A stretch of DNA of 64,000 bases from Eurosta solidaginis. Taxonomy: Eukaryota > Arthropoda > Insecta > Diptera > Tephritidae. Made by a program: the position numbers and the translations under genes. This document shows, piece after piece, positions 24,661 through 35,891 of the stretch; positions within the stretch are counted from its first letter, which is position 1, and every line of letters begins with the position of its first letter. The notes beneath the pieces were generated by a model. That model ran no database searches, was not told the origin of the DNA, and saw only the letters and a list, made by a program, of their open reading frames with translations. The stretch covers positions 62,716,779 to 62,780,778 of the forward strand of contig NC_090319.1 in NCBI RefSeq assembly GCF_040869045.1, given 5' to 3'.

Positions 24661-24720
24661 TACAACCTACCGCTATCCAATCAAAGTTATAATATCCTGT
24701 ATACAAGTACAGCTGAGTAT
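24661..24720 (+). repeat. Family B-related repeat, 3' end
   Basis: TACAACCTACCGCTATCCAA followed by AGTTATAATATCCTG continues the repeat interrupted at 24179, ending near AGCTGAGTATGAG. Confidence 0.6.
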
Positions 24721-24724
24721 GAGC

Positions 24725-25690
24725 TCTGTAGTTTTACTGGAGTTTTAATTGGAATAGAGTTTAGGCAAACTTAGTTTAACCAATTACTGAAAAAACCTGT
24801 CTCTATTGTTCTAAAATTATCTTCGTGAGCGTGTTTAAACTACACACCTTTCCTCCTGCTCATCCCATTGAAAAGCTACAAAGTTGCTATGAATACCTAA
24901 TTTCTTTCTGGCTAAATACTTTTCATTCTTGTTTTATGTAGCGTGGAAAATTTGAATTAAAAATTCCTTTTCGTCTAAATATTAAATTTTTCAAATTTGT
25001 AGTATTTACCAAACAATTTATACACCCACACAAACTTGTGATTCATGTGACAATTAAATATAGATCTCTACTAATGGGCGTGTGATCATTGTCTTTAATG
25101 ACAACAAAATAATATGTGTTTTTAATGCTTAAGAAATTTTTGATGAACGGTGAAAAGTTTGTGGTAGTTTTATCGAAAAATCCCTTAAACACAACACTAA
25201 TAAATCGCAATTGAGAAAGCTTTTGGAAGTGAGAATAGCCAGCTGTAAAAGGGATTAGTAATTTATAATTGAGAATATTAAAATGGTAATAAAGATAATC
25301 TATTTATGTCGCAACGGCCATATCTTCTAACGAAAATAACACTTGGTGTGAAATTGCCTATGTTCGACTGACATATCTTGGAGTGAGAAAGCGTTTCCAT
25401 GCAAAAGCACACATTTGTTATTATTATTATAAATGTATCCATGCATGAGATATTCGATGGGATCAGCAATGGCCAGCACGGTGCCACGGGTGCGGCAATT
25501 TTAAGCATCAGCTCGATTCTCTAATGACATGAGCTGTTCTCGCACAGCAAACTGAGTCATTTTAAGCGTTCGCCTGCTCTTCCCATCGTTGAAAAACTGA
25601 CCTTACTGAAGAAGTGCCGTTTTCTTATGCTAAACGGACCCCTTTGTCCAGACACTGATATCTCGTCGAATAAATAAATGTGTGAGCCTC
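24725..25690. other. No gene seen
   Basis: A GGAGTTTTAATT…TTACTGAAAAAACC fragment at 24735-24796 looks like the right end of the 19515-type repeat. The rest is unassigned. Confidence 0.45.
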
Positions 25691-25694
25691 TTGC

Positions 25695-26225
25695 AATTAC
25701 ATGTGACGCTTTCGCTTATTCATTTTTCATTTACACTTGGCTATTCTCATATGACGGTTTTGTATTTACATCTGACGCTTTCTCATTTCCAACTGACAAA
25801 TACAAATGACGATGTCACATTTTCATTTGACGCTCCCTCCTTTAAAAATGACTCTTCTCATTTCCATATGACGTTTTCACATTTAAAATTGGCTATTCTC
25901 TTTTCCGTATGACGCTTTCTCATTTCCAACTGACTCAAATACAAATTACGCTTTCATATTTTGATATGACGCTCTCTCGTTTTACAAACTACTCATCTAA
26001 TTTTAATATGACACTTTCTCACTTACATTTTCAACTCACTATTCTTAAATACAAATTAAGCTTTCGCATTTACTTTTGACACTTCCTTATTTACAATTGC
26101 CTAATCTATTTTACAATTAATAAATCTTATTTCCATCTGACGTTTTCTCATTTACAAGTAACTATTCTCATTTCCATATGACAGTTTCTCATTTACAATT
26201 TCCAGTTCTTATTTACAACTGGAAA
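25695..26225 (+). repeat. Minisatellite, ~24-bp units
   Basis: Roughly 20 degenerate units built on TCTCATTTCCATATGACG, alternating with TTTACAACTGACTATTC. CATATGAC and TGACGCTTTC recur throughout. The 76-codon + frame here is periodic because of the repeat and is not a gene. Confidence 0.85.
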
Positions 26226-26369
26226 TTGTTTTGAAAGGCTTGCAGATTCTGATAATAGTTTGTGAGTGATTGCACATATTATGGGGCGAGGAGCTGGTAC
26301 AACAGCATGTGCATTGTTTATGGCATTAATCAACAGTTTTCCGGGGCGTATGAGTAACTTATTGATACT

Positions 26370-26580
26370 GATCATGGAACTTGGGGGTGGGGAGGGAGGG
26401 ATGGCCTGAAGGTTTAATGTGGCCATATAAATCGTTCGCGAGATGATCGGGCTAGCACCTTAATGGTGTTGTGTTACCGGAGCGTACCGGATCTGTATCC
26501 GACAAAGGACCATCACATCGATAACACTCCCCAAAGCCTTCGGGGAGCAACCTTATCGCTACAACAACAACAACAACATC
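26370..26580 (+). repeat. Repeat family A, 3' half with (CAA)n tail
   Basis: GGTTTAATGTGGCCATATAA, TGTTACCGGAGCGTACCGG, CCGACAAAGGACCATCACAT and a perfect stem CCCCAAAGCCTTCGGGGAG, ending TATCGCTACAACAACAACAA. The best-preserved 3' end of the family in the window. Confidence 0.8.
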
Positions 26581-26589
26581 AGCACACAG

Positions 26590-27015
26590 CCCGCCTCATC
26601 CAAGCACTCCTACAGTAAGAGCAACAACTGCTCGCAACCAGCACTTCCGAAATCTGCTATCACTGACAAAGCGTATTTTACAGCGTTGACGCTAGAAGGT
26701 GGTGTCCAGTTAGAATACCCGTAATGAGTCTACTGTCCTCTAATTTTAATGATAGATTGTAAGACCTACATATAATATTCGACACTTTACAGTCCCGCGC
26801 TTGGGATTACCCTTACGCGCTTGGTCGATCATGTGCACCTCTAGCCTTCTCCTAATCTCGCACTATCTAATTGGAGCAAGCTTCGAGGGATGCGCCCTAG
26901 TTCATCCGCTTTTTCATTATCATCTACTCCCATATGCCCTGGGACCCTATATGCCAATGCAGTGATTACTTACATTCTAACACACATATAGTTGCTGTAC
27001 TATGCAGGCATTAGC
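26590..27015 (-). pseudogene. LINE RNase H domain fragment
   Basis: The minus strand encodes VPGHMGVDDNEKADELGRIP (about 26955-26895), a recognisable RNase H core with the conserved HxG…D…AD spacing. Diverged sequence with stops follows. No RT is attached. A different sequence from the RNase H fragments at 21.5 and 36.5 kb. Confidence 0.7.
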
Positions 27016-27046
27016 TTTATCTGGAATTTATTTTCCCCTTGTTGTT

Positions 27047-27480
27047 ATTTTAGTTGTAACAGCGTTTCTCCCCACCAGAGAGAGGGGGGTGCTAGAGGCA
27101 TTGGTTCCACATTGCAATTGAAAAGATGGTTGGTGCCATGAGGGGACATGTTGCAAGCTGGATATGTATTACATATATTGAGGTTGATTATGCATATTTA
27201 TGTAGGAGTTTAACCTGTTACAGTATCCAGATGGGAGTTGAGCTAGAGTGACATGCGCCCCTTTTGGGAGATTGGTTTCCTCTTTTTTTCAGGGTATTCA
27301 ACTTTAAGAACGCAGTACGCTCGGCAATTTCCAATATAGCGGCTCGACACCTTTTTTTTGGATATCACTGTGGACCTTTTCGTGTTCTTCTTATAAATAT
27401 GGCTGAGTTCTCAGGTGCCGTATTTCCTCAAAATGCTTGCGGAGATGACTTAAGTCCCTAGAAGGCGGGGCATCTTCTAT
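27047..27480 (-). pseudogene. Jockey-like LINE ORF2 C-terminus
   Basis: Minus strand: HVTLAQLPSGYCNRLNSYIN (about 27250), then after a frameshift YPACNMSPHGTNHLFNCNVE and PLAPPSLWWGETLLQL, ending near 27047. The CxxxxxHxxxxHxxxC signature is typical of the jockey-like ORF2 terminus. Only the 3' ~430 bp remains. Confidence 0.75.
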
Positions 27481-27718
27481 AAGATGTCTGTTGAGATGCC
27501 TAGGTATCCAAGAGAAACTGTTTCGTCAGCATTTCAATTATTTCCCCCTCTAATTCATCAGTACTTGAGCCATCTACAAACAAAAATTTTTTTAAGAAAA
27601 TGCTTCTTTTAATGAAGGCACCGTGTCATCTGTAAAAAAGAGGTGATTCATAAATTACGTGATCTGCATAGGGAGAAGGGTGGCAGGGGCTTAAGGTCAG
27701 CACTACGTCATGCCTGAT
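27481..27718. other. Probable LINE continuation or unassigned
   Basis: Reading the minus strand, some sequence is compatible with more of the LINE ORF upstream of 27480, but stops dominate. Confidence 0.35.
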
Positions 27719-28385
27719 ACTACCCTGCAAAAATTGTTGGATCATGTGGTCCACTTATGTCATACTGGAGTACTTACCATTCTACTCCACTGTAATGCAG
27801 CAATGGACCAACTCATGTTTCTACACGAACTTATTGTAAGCCGATCGCCTGCAAAAATCGCGAGTACTCCATGCATGCATGTATGGAGTACTCGCTATGG
27901 ACCAAGCGAGTGCTTCAAAATTAACCACAAATAATACAAAAAATATGGTCCAATTAACATTGCGATGTCCTAGGACTGGACCATATACTCCAGCTCCGCA
28001 TTACATCAGAGTAATCCATGGAGTACCCACAGTCCAATAAACATCGTGTAGTGATTACAATCGTTAAAAACGAGCAATGATCGGCTTACAATATGTGCGT
28101 GTAAAAACATGAGTTGGTCCATTGCTGCATTACAGTGGAGTATAATGGTAAGTACTCCAATGGACCACATGATCCAACGATTTTGCAATGTCATTGATCG
28201 TTTTTTATGATTGTAATCACTACACGATGTTTATTGGACTGTGGGTACTCCATGGATTACTCTGACGTAACGCTGAGCTGAAGTATATGGTCCAGTCCTA
28301 GGACATCGCAATGTTAATTGGACAATATTTTTCGTATGAATTGTGGTTAAGTTTGGAGCACTCGCTTGGTCCATACATATACATC
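27719..28385. mobile_element. Foldback element (CCCTGCAAAAAT family), rearranged copy
   Basis: Starts CCCTGCAAAAATTGTTGGAT. The left arm is mirrored to about 28187 (GATCCAACGATTTTGCAATG). A further internal piece (28200-28385) repeats the arm in inverted order. Arms contain GGTCCAGTCCTAGGACATCG and ATCGTGTAGTGATTACAATC. The inner small palindrome GAGTACTCCATGCATGCATG (27861-27880) is extra. No ORF. Closely related to 29495-30049. Confidence 0.8.
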
Positions 28386-29393
28386 TTTATTGAAACTTTT
28401 GAGTACTTCTTCTTGTTTACTAATTTGTCCGCCAAAAGAGCGTACCTTATGATGCTATCGACTGCTCCGAGTGCATATCTTCACGTTTGATGTGCCAGGG
28501 GCTTTAAAGGCTGATTTATATTGCACCTTAAACAGCGTCATGCAATTATGGACGGGTGCTTTGAGCAGGCGTCGCAAAAATGAGCAAAATACTCGACACG
28601 TAATTAAATCTGACGATTTGATATGAAGTATACTAATCTTAATTACTCAACATATTTAGCTACAGGAAATGTATAAACGCTTGAAACACCTGCAGGACAA
28701 TGCAGGCATTGTATGGCACCCTAAAATAGCACCAAAGTTCAGCATATAAATCACAGCGAATAAGCAATAAAAACCTAAAACACTAACAAGAAAGTGAAAG
28801 CAATTATGGCATTTGTCTGAAATATTTCTGCCTAAAAGTTTTCCCGTTGTGCTACCTTAAAACAGACATTTAAATTATTTATTAGGTTAGACTATTAAAA
28901 TTTATTGCATTTTGCCACATTTATGAGTTGTCAACCGGTTGTCATGCCGGCCATTTTGGCGCGCAAATAACAACTTGATGCCAAAAAGACAATTTGCAAT
29001 GACCACAAAATGCATTGACGGCAAACGACTAACGGTATATAAATATGATTCCTACGTCTATACATATGTAGACATAGCATAAGGCATAACAAAATAAATT
29101 AGAATTATGTATGGTCGTAAGGTGAATGAATGCTGTCCAAATGCTGAGTGAGAGCAGTTTTGCTTATGATTTTTTGTTATTTGTTTGAGAGAAATGATTG
29201 CGTACCTCAAGTGCCAAGTGCGTGCGGTTGCAAAAATGGCTCTGCAATGACGTTGAGGCATGCAGTTGAGCGTCATAAAAATACATTTAATATTTCAAAC
29301 ATAATTATCATCTGCAACACATATACTGGTTACATTTCTTTCGCTTTCTGTTAAAATTTCACAAAAAAATCTTTTGTGGTTCCAAAATAATAA
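28386..29393. other. No gene seen
   Basis: Unassigned AT-rich sequence with small frames only. Confidence 0.5.
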
Positions 29394-29494
29394 ATATTGT
29401 CGCTATGATGCTACTAAATAAATGTACAACAAAAATAAAGCAAGCAGTCACACTTGTGTACAAGAACACATCAAAGTAAGCTATTTACACACTT

Positions 29495-30049
29495 CCCTGC
29501 AAAAATCGTTGGATCATGTGGTCCACTGGAGTACATACCATTATACTCCAATGTAATGCAGCAATGAACCAACTCATGTTTCTACACGAACATATTGTAA
29601 GCCGATCATTGCTCGTGTTTAACGATTGTAATCACTACACGATGTTTATTGGACTGTGGGTACTCCATGGATTACTCTGATGTAATGCGGAGCTGGAGTA
29701 TATGGTCCAGTCCTAGGACATCGCATTGTTAATTGGTCCATATTTGTTATGTCGCTATGGACCAACCGAGTACTCCAAAATTAACCACAACTCATACAAA
29801 AAATATGGTCCAGTTAACATTGCGATGTCCTAGGACTGGACCATATACTCCAGCTTCGCATTACATCATAGTAATCCATGGAGTACCCACTGTCCAACAA
29901 ACATCGTGTAGTGATTACAATCGTTAAAAATGAGCAATGATCGACTTACATAGTTCGTGTAGAAACATGAGTAGACCCATTGCTGCATTACAGTGGAGTA
30001 TAATGGTAAGTACTCCAGTGGACCACATGATCCCACGATTTTTGCAGGG
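29495..30049. mobile_element. Foldback element (CCCTGCAAAAAT family), complete copy
   Basis: 555 bp, from CCCTGCAAAAATCGTTGGAT to ATTTTTGCAGGG. The two halves (about 29495-29750 and 29795-30049) are inverted copies over nearly their full length with a ~45-bp centre, so it can fold into one long hairpin. No ORF. Its insertion inside an LTR fixes both ends. No clear target-site duplication is visible, so the superfamily is open. Confidence 0.85.
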
Positions 30050-30077
30050 TAAGAGCAGACGTTGTTACTCATACATA

Positions 30078-31493
30078 CACTGAAAGAAATGGTGCTAGTA
30101 GAATCAATAAATCGGTTCTGTTGTTCTTGACTTAACGGAGATTCGGTGAAAATGATCGAGTTATGTTTAATTCGACCGAGTTCTTTGTCAAGCGAACAAA
30201 TTAGTTTAGTCATCTCAACAGAAGATAAATTGTCGCTGTTCAGTTAACAAAATTCTGTAAAACTGACAGATTCCTAATCAATCTAACTGATTTTTCTGTT
30301 AACACAACTGATCTCACTGGTCATTTCAACAGCGATCAACAGAAAATACATGAACAAATTTCAAAGAGAATTTTACGCTCACTGCGCTCTCTACTTTGTA
30401 CTTATGACGATGGTGCCACTTGTTAAAAAAAAACACACTAAAATAAAAAAACCATCAAATCGAAAAAACACACAAAATGGAAAAACAACAAAAAACTAGT
30501 TTTTCAGTTACCTATACAAAACAAAAACCCTTTTTTGATTTTACTGTGCAAAAAATTATGAGATACCAGGATACCTATTTATCGGGTACAATTTTGCTAC
30601 TTCTTGTCCAAGCGAAATGCATAATTGCGCCCTCTTGTTGCAAAAGTTTTGCTTGAACGAACAGGATTTTTCCAAAGTTAGTAACATTTTGTTCAAGTTT
30701 TTATGAATTTTCACTCACGCGCACGAATCTAATAAGATAATAAAAAACATCCTTTTTTAATGTTGATATTTCTGACACCATAAAAGTTTGAGTTGTCTTG
30801 GAATCGTTTCAACTTAAAGTGTTACAAAAATTAAACTTGCCGAATTACATGTAAAGGCACTCCAGTGGTGAATTACCTTCCTGGGATTTGATTCTTTACT
30901 TTTCTCTAACTTACAAGTTCTCTATTTAAAATGTTACGTCAAACATTTATACTACAAGTTTTGTTCGAAACAATCAAGTGTGGCATCTACATGCGTGAAA
31001 ATAAATTGAGAATGAGCTGAGATGCAACTGAAAGAATTGAGAGTCAGTTTTGTGACCACTATTTTCATTTCTATTTGCAAAGCGAAGTTCAAAACCATAA
31101 ATTAAATTAAATATAAAATATAAAATTTGGTGAAAGTGTGTTTAAAAAAACAAAATAATAAAGTGTATAATGTTGAATGTGTGCCAGCATATTTGATGTA
31201 CGCCCAATTGAAGTTCAGTTAGTAAGTGCATACATATATATGTATATGTAGCAAGCATGCGTATTTATGTATTCACATACTTACGTATGTATATGGCAAC
31301 ATAGGTACTTTCGTACAAAGCTGTCGCAACAACTTTTTTTTTTGTTAATTTGACTACTAAAATGGTAAATTACCAATCAACGATTTGTGCGCATTTGATT
31401 CAACATGTTATTGCGATGCATAAAAATTTACAGAAATTTCGGTTGAATTGACCCGTATTTCGGTTGATTTTACCAGTCTTTTTTCTTTCAGTG
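30078..31493 (-). mobile_element. TA-flanked MITE family, long copy
   Basis: 1416 bp with ends CACTGAAAGAAA and TTTCTTTCAGTG and TA on each side. The uninterrupted LTR copy has a single TA at the matching site. The outer ~350 and ~175 bp match the reverse complement of 24180-24660. The ~900-bp centre is unique, AT-rich and without a transposase ORF. It is either a longer family member or one carrying a further insertion. Confidence 0.85.
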
Positions 31494-31934
31494 TACGCAC
31501 GCATATGGCTAGAAGAAAAGCATAAACTACAGATATACATACATATAGCTAAATAACCAAGCATGATAAACAACTGTTCTAGAAGGCATGTGCGTGAAAC
31601 TAGACCTTAGGAGAAATAGGGGAACGATGTAGCAGAAAGTAGCGCAGGCTGAGGAATAACTAATCAGTTTGATTTAAACACGCTATTAGTGAAGTATAAT
31701 TGTGCTACTCTCATAGTAATCTAAATAATCTAAATATATACCATTTTGCAATACTGAACATTTTAGTTATTTATTCGACAGTTCAGCGATTGGAACGTTA
31801 GAAAAAGTGCATAATTATTAGAAATCCCCAAAATTCGTTACAACATCTAAAAGTCTGACCAATTATTCATATAAAATAATATATATTTATAAAGCTTGAA
31901 TAGTAGTGCATCAGATTTCCAAGCCATCTGTGTA

Positions 31935-32075
31935 CTTGTTGACTCGTCGTCAAAATCAAACTCATTTTGATTTTCACTAGTGAGGCAGATTCATGTAACA
32001 TAACTAATACTGAATACCAACACATCTCAGCTGACTCTTGTTGACTCAGACTCATGGTGTTTACTGACGTCCATA
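31935..32075. mobile_element. Short MITE (GACTC family), degenerate copy 2
   Basis: TCAAAATCAAACTCATTTTG, then GATTTTCACTAGTGAGGCAG and CAACACATCTCAGCTGACTC, align with 10845-10965. The TIR termini are decayed and no flanking duplication is visible. Confidence 0.6.
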
Positions 32076-32999
32076 GCAAAAAGGTAGTAGAGTTTGCTTA
32101 CTGCCTTTTAGGAATTTTAGTGTCAATAAATTTCTGCGTTTACAATTTACTCATTAACTAAACCAATACTAATTAAAAATTCACAGTGAAAGGCAAAAGA
32201 AATTTTGAGATTTGATGTTTACTTGAAAAGTCTTGAATTTCTTTAATAAAAAAATAAATTTTTCTTCAATTTCACTTTTTAAACTTTACTGCCGTTTTTG
32301 CGTTGGACGACAGTGTAGACTTTATTATATACGTTTTTAAATGTTTATGAATCAGTGGTTAATTGCACTATAAATAAGCTCGGAGAGAACATAATTTTAC
32401 TACCCCAAGGATGAGTTCCAATATCACCACATATTTGGAGCAGTTTCTTTTCGCACTAAAGTATAAATAAGAGATTCTATCAAGTAAGGAGAGTTCTCTA
32501 AACAACATACTGGCTCTAATCTCGATAGAAAGGTATCTTTTCAAGGGACTTTGGACTAGAGAGGTATTTGAGGTTGTAGCGTATATCAAGTGAAAATGTT
32601 AGCAACCCAAGGAGCAACACATTATCCCGGTTCTTACTGAAACTATTTTTTGTCTAGTTACAGCTTGATTTTTTAATATTATTACCATAATGCATTTAGT
32701 AAACAAGGAAAAATAGTAAAAAAATCTGGGTTTTCTGAAAAGCTTGGAAAATGATGATCTTTATAATGATCAGTAGTAATAAGCAGGTAGGTACCTGCCC
32801 ATACAAGTACAAGTTAGGCGATCTTACCCTATTCCAACCAAAGAAACAACTTTTGTTTTACTGAAAATGGTTTATTTTATTTCATTTTCATTTCAATTCA
32901 CTTCATTTTTAATTTATTTAAAAAAAAAAAATTAGTGCCCAGTTTATCTATATAGGAGTATGGTATGATTTGATGATATGATGATAACATGATTTAGGG
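32076..32999. other. No gene seen
   Basis: AT-rich, unassigned. The last ~100 bp may be the 3' flank of the piggyBac relic. Confidence 0.45.
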
Positions 33000-33011
33000 T
33001 GCAAATGAATT

Positions 33012-34540
33012 TTACACTTTTGGCAAGTAAAGTTTGTATTTTTTTTTGCAAATCCAACACCGAAGCTGAGAGTCATTGTACTGTATTAAATGATCAATCT
33101 TGTCGTAACGTGAAGTTACCCTATAAGTTGCAGGAGTTGGGCGGGGACCGCGTTTTTCACTCTTTTTATGTGTTTCCAAGATACCTCTGGCGACAGTTCT
33201 CCGGAATAAGAGATGATCGTACTCTCCCCCATTACTTTTGTAAAGTTGCCATGCATTGTGTATGGCCATGTCCAAGCAGTGAGAAAATAATGAAAAATAC
33301 CATTTTTACCACGAACAGACGTACGATAGAGTCCAATGTTTTGATCGGACCTATCGACCCCACCCATATTTTGGTTATAACTTTTTATAATTGCTGGCTG
33401 ATCAATCTATATATTTCTTCTGCTGCTGCGAAAATCGTTTTGCTTTATGTAAAAGTTCTATTGTTTCTGCATTTGATGCCACAGTCGCCACACTATTGTC
33501 ATTCCACCTACAAACCAAATTATCTCCAGGTTGACTTGACTTGTACTTGAATGTGGCCCTTTCTGTTTTCTTGAAATCTTTATTGCAGGACAGTTTTTTG
33601 TACGGTCTTCGCGAATTGTTCCTGTGGCTTTGATTCCGCTTTCACCTAATTCGTGAAAGAGAGGAATAGAGGAAAAGAAGTTATCAAAGAATAGGTGAAA
33701 AGGCACATCTGCTAGCTATTTGAGTGTTGTCGCAACAGTGAAGGTGAGTCATGATAAACGTGAATCTATCTCTTGAGAGGCGTTATATACAATATCGAAA
33801 TCAGTGTCGGATAATTTTTGGCAATACATGTATCTTCTTGGAACTACAACATATCCACTATAAAGGAGAACTCACAGAACGCACTTCATCTCGCTGTTTG
33901 TTACATTACCAACTTTGTTTTTTTGGGTGGCGTAAATATTGGTGTATGTAACCAAAAGATCTATTACGCCATCGCCAAACATACAATCAAAATAATATAA
34001 TGGACTTTGAGGGTATCGTGCCCCCTGAATTTCTCCCCATTCTAATTGGCGCAGGGATTGTGGCGATTTCTCCAAGTATATTTATCTTTGCTGGTTACTT
34101 TTGGATCAACGAAAGGAATGGCCGTTGTAGTAAAACTGGGTAGAGAAAGCTCTGATTCAAGTTCTTCAGCTACGGGTTCCTCGGTTATTCGACCCCTTTT
34201 AGCCAAGAAAGACAAAGGTACGTCGTCATCATCACTGTCAGAGGACATGCATTCAATCTCTGCCGGAGCTCTTAGTTGAGAACCTACATACATAAAAATA
34301 ACGATGTTAGGTATATAAAATAATATTTCACACAATAAACTCTCAAACATTTATATAAGATCTTACTATCTCCTCATCACCGGAATCTTCATCGGTAAGT
34401 TCACAATTGGCGTTGTCCGGTGGAAAGATGGTTACATTTATTGGAAATGGACTATCATCATCTAATTTCTCCAATTCATCAAGGATTTCATTGAGCGACA
34501 AAGGTTTGCTGTGCCTTGAGCTTGAAGTAAAAATACATCC
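33012..34540 (-). pseudogene. piggyBac-type transposase gene with an intron, decayed
   Basis: DDD-type cut-and-paste transposase. On the minus strand an N-terminal exon encodes KPLSLNEILDELEKLDDD and TDEDSGDEE. An 83-bp intron (34366 down to 34284, GTAAGA…TATGTAG) follows, and the next exon opens GSQLRAPAEIE. Further on are PFHLFFDNFFSSIPLFHEL (second catalytic Asp), MGGVDRSDQ (third Asp), a conserved MAIHNAWQLYKSNGG and a C-terminal Cys stub (LRCWICKK) ending at a stop at 33012. At least three frameshifts separate the pieces and the stretch around 33710-34040 is diverged. The first Asp and the full C-terminal zinc finger are not recognisable. Inactive relic. Confidence 0.85.
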
Positions 34541-35062
34541 CCATATTACTACCGATCTTTTTAACGATCAAGAAGTTTAACATAATTTTATTTAAAAAAA
34601 ATTTATAAAACATCAAGCTTTGCTTCACTGATTTGTTAGGCGGGTTATGAATATATAAATTATGTGCAAAAAATACATTTCTACTACAAGAAATTTAAGA
34701 AAAACTACCGCTTCGTATCCATAGTAAACTTCAATTCCACCAATCTGAATTAAAATGTATATGATTTACGAAATAAAAACCTCAAATTAAATTTGTATGC
34801 ACCGAAACAATTCTAAACGACCACTTCGACGATCTGTAAACAATAAACAATAAATGTATGAGCGGTTCTGGTATTATGCTGAAGGTAACTTTGAAGAATT
34901 TTTTGATCTTTTTAAAAGATCATAACCCACCTAACAAACCAGTGAAGCAAAGCTTGATGTTTTATACATTTTTTTAAATAAAATTATGTTAAACTTCTTG
35001 ATCGTTAAAGAGATCGGCAGTAATATGGGGATGTATTTTTACTTCAACCTCAAGGCACTTTT
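34511..35062. repeat. Inverted duplication of the piggyBac 5' region
   Basis: The left arm 34511-34650 and right arm 34924-35062 are inverted copies at about 94% by eye, separated by 273 bp of unrelated sequence. The left arm includes the start of the transposase N-terminal exon. The right arm stops right after the equivalent of CTCAAGGCAC. This could be a head-to-head second copy cut short, or a duplication made during aberrant transposition. Confidence 0.8.
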
Positions 35063-35064
35063 GC

Positions 35065-35300
35065 CTACAGATGGTAGCCGTGTGTATGTTTTCTAAGACA
35101 TCGAAGCCTTACTTAAAGCCTTAGACACATATGTCGACAACACCCGGTCTCAAAAGGATGGCACCGAAGGCCACTAGAGAGCTGATAAGCTCGCCAGGAG
35201 GACTGCGACCGCCCACATCCACTTGAGAAATGGTTCGTTTGGCATACCTGTTGCTTCTTTTACGCTCCGTGTGAACACAAACACTTTAAACAGAGCAAAT
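35065..35300 (+). pseudogene. LINE RNase H fragment (+ strand), strongly decayed
   Basis: Reads FSDIEALLKALDTYVDN and, after a stop, RADKLARRTATAHIH, resembling the Asp-containing strand and the ADxLAR helix of LINE RNase H. One of the few sense-oriented LINE pieces upstream of bnl. The match rests on two short motifs. Confidence 0.45.
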
Positions 35301-35890
35301 GAGTTTTCGCCAACATCTTCCAAATGAAAAATAGCAAAGCTTTTTTGGCTCTACTATACTGAAAGATGCACAAACGCACTAGACCCTAAATATCATCCAA
35401 GGTGAAAGTTTCCATTGGACACTGTGTAATAGTTTGCCACGCCTACGATTACTTTTGCAGCTTAAAATGTATTGAGGAAGAGAAAATAGCTTGCAGCTTC
35501 CGCATTGAAGCATTTGATAGAGGGCGGTTGACTTCTATTATTTAATGATCTTTACTTATCTTACGGAAGTATCAAAATTTAAATAATAAAATTATTGACT
35601 CCTCGAAGCGGTTCAAGAGACGTTTGCAGGTTTAAAAGGAGTTAAAACCGGGTAAGGCATCACGAAATCACAATTTTGTCCTTGTCTTTTCAAGCTCACC
35701 TAAACTACGAAATAATTAACCATGATCTTCGCTATATATAAGAGGGAGATGAAGTTGGGAATACGAGTGAACCTGGGGGTAGAACATAAAGGGACGGGAA
35801 GGGAGTGTTGGAATGACAGTAGTGGGAAAAAATGCAAGCATAAAATTTACGTATGCGACGTTTACTGCAACATGACTTGATAAGAATCAT
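35301..35890. other. No gene seen
   Basis: Unassigned sequence; no ORF or repeat recognised. Confidence 0.45.
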
Positions 35891-35891
35891 T

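Larger units (their letters stand above)
29398..31842 (+). mobile_element. Solo LTR, family L, copy 3, split by two insertions
   Basis: The 5' part (29398-29494) starts TGTCGCTATGATGC after ATAT. The middle part is 30050-30077, and the 3' part (31494-31842) ends AAATTCGTTACA followed by ACAT. Joining these parts aligns with the uninterrupted LTR at 16798-17290, including TACTCATACATA / CGCACGCATATGG. The flanks ATAT and ACAT differ at one base, consistent with an older insertion. The inserts are the foldback element 29495-30049 and the MITE 30078-31493. Confidence 0.85.

Noticed and set aside
33590..33874. Host coding frames on the + strand over the piggyBac relic
   Set aside because: The minus strand carries clear transposase motifs; + frames are antisense shadows.
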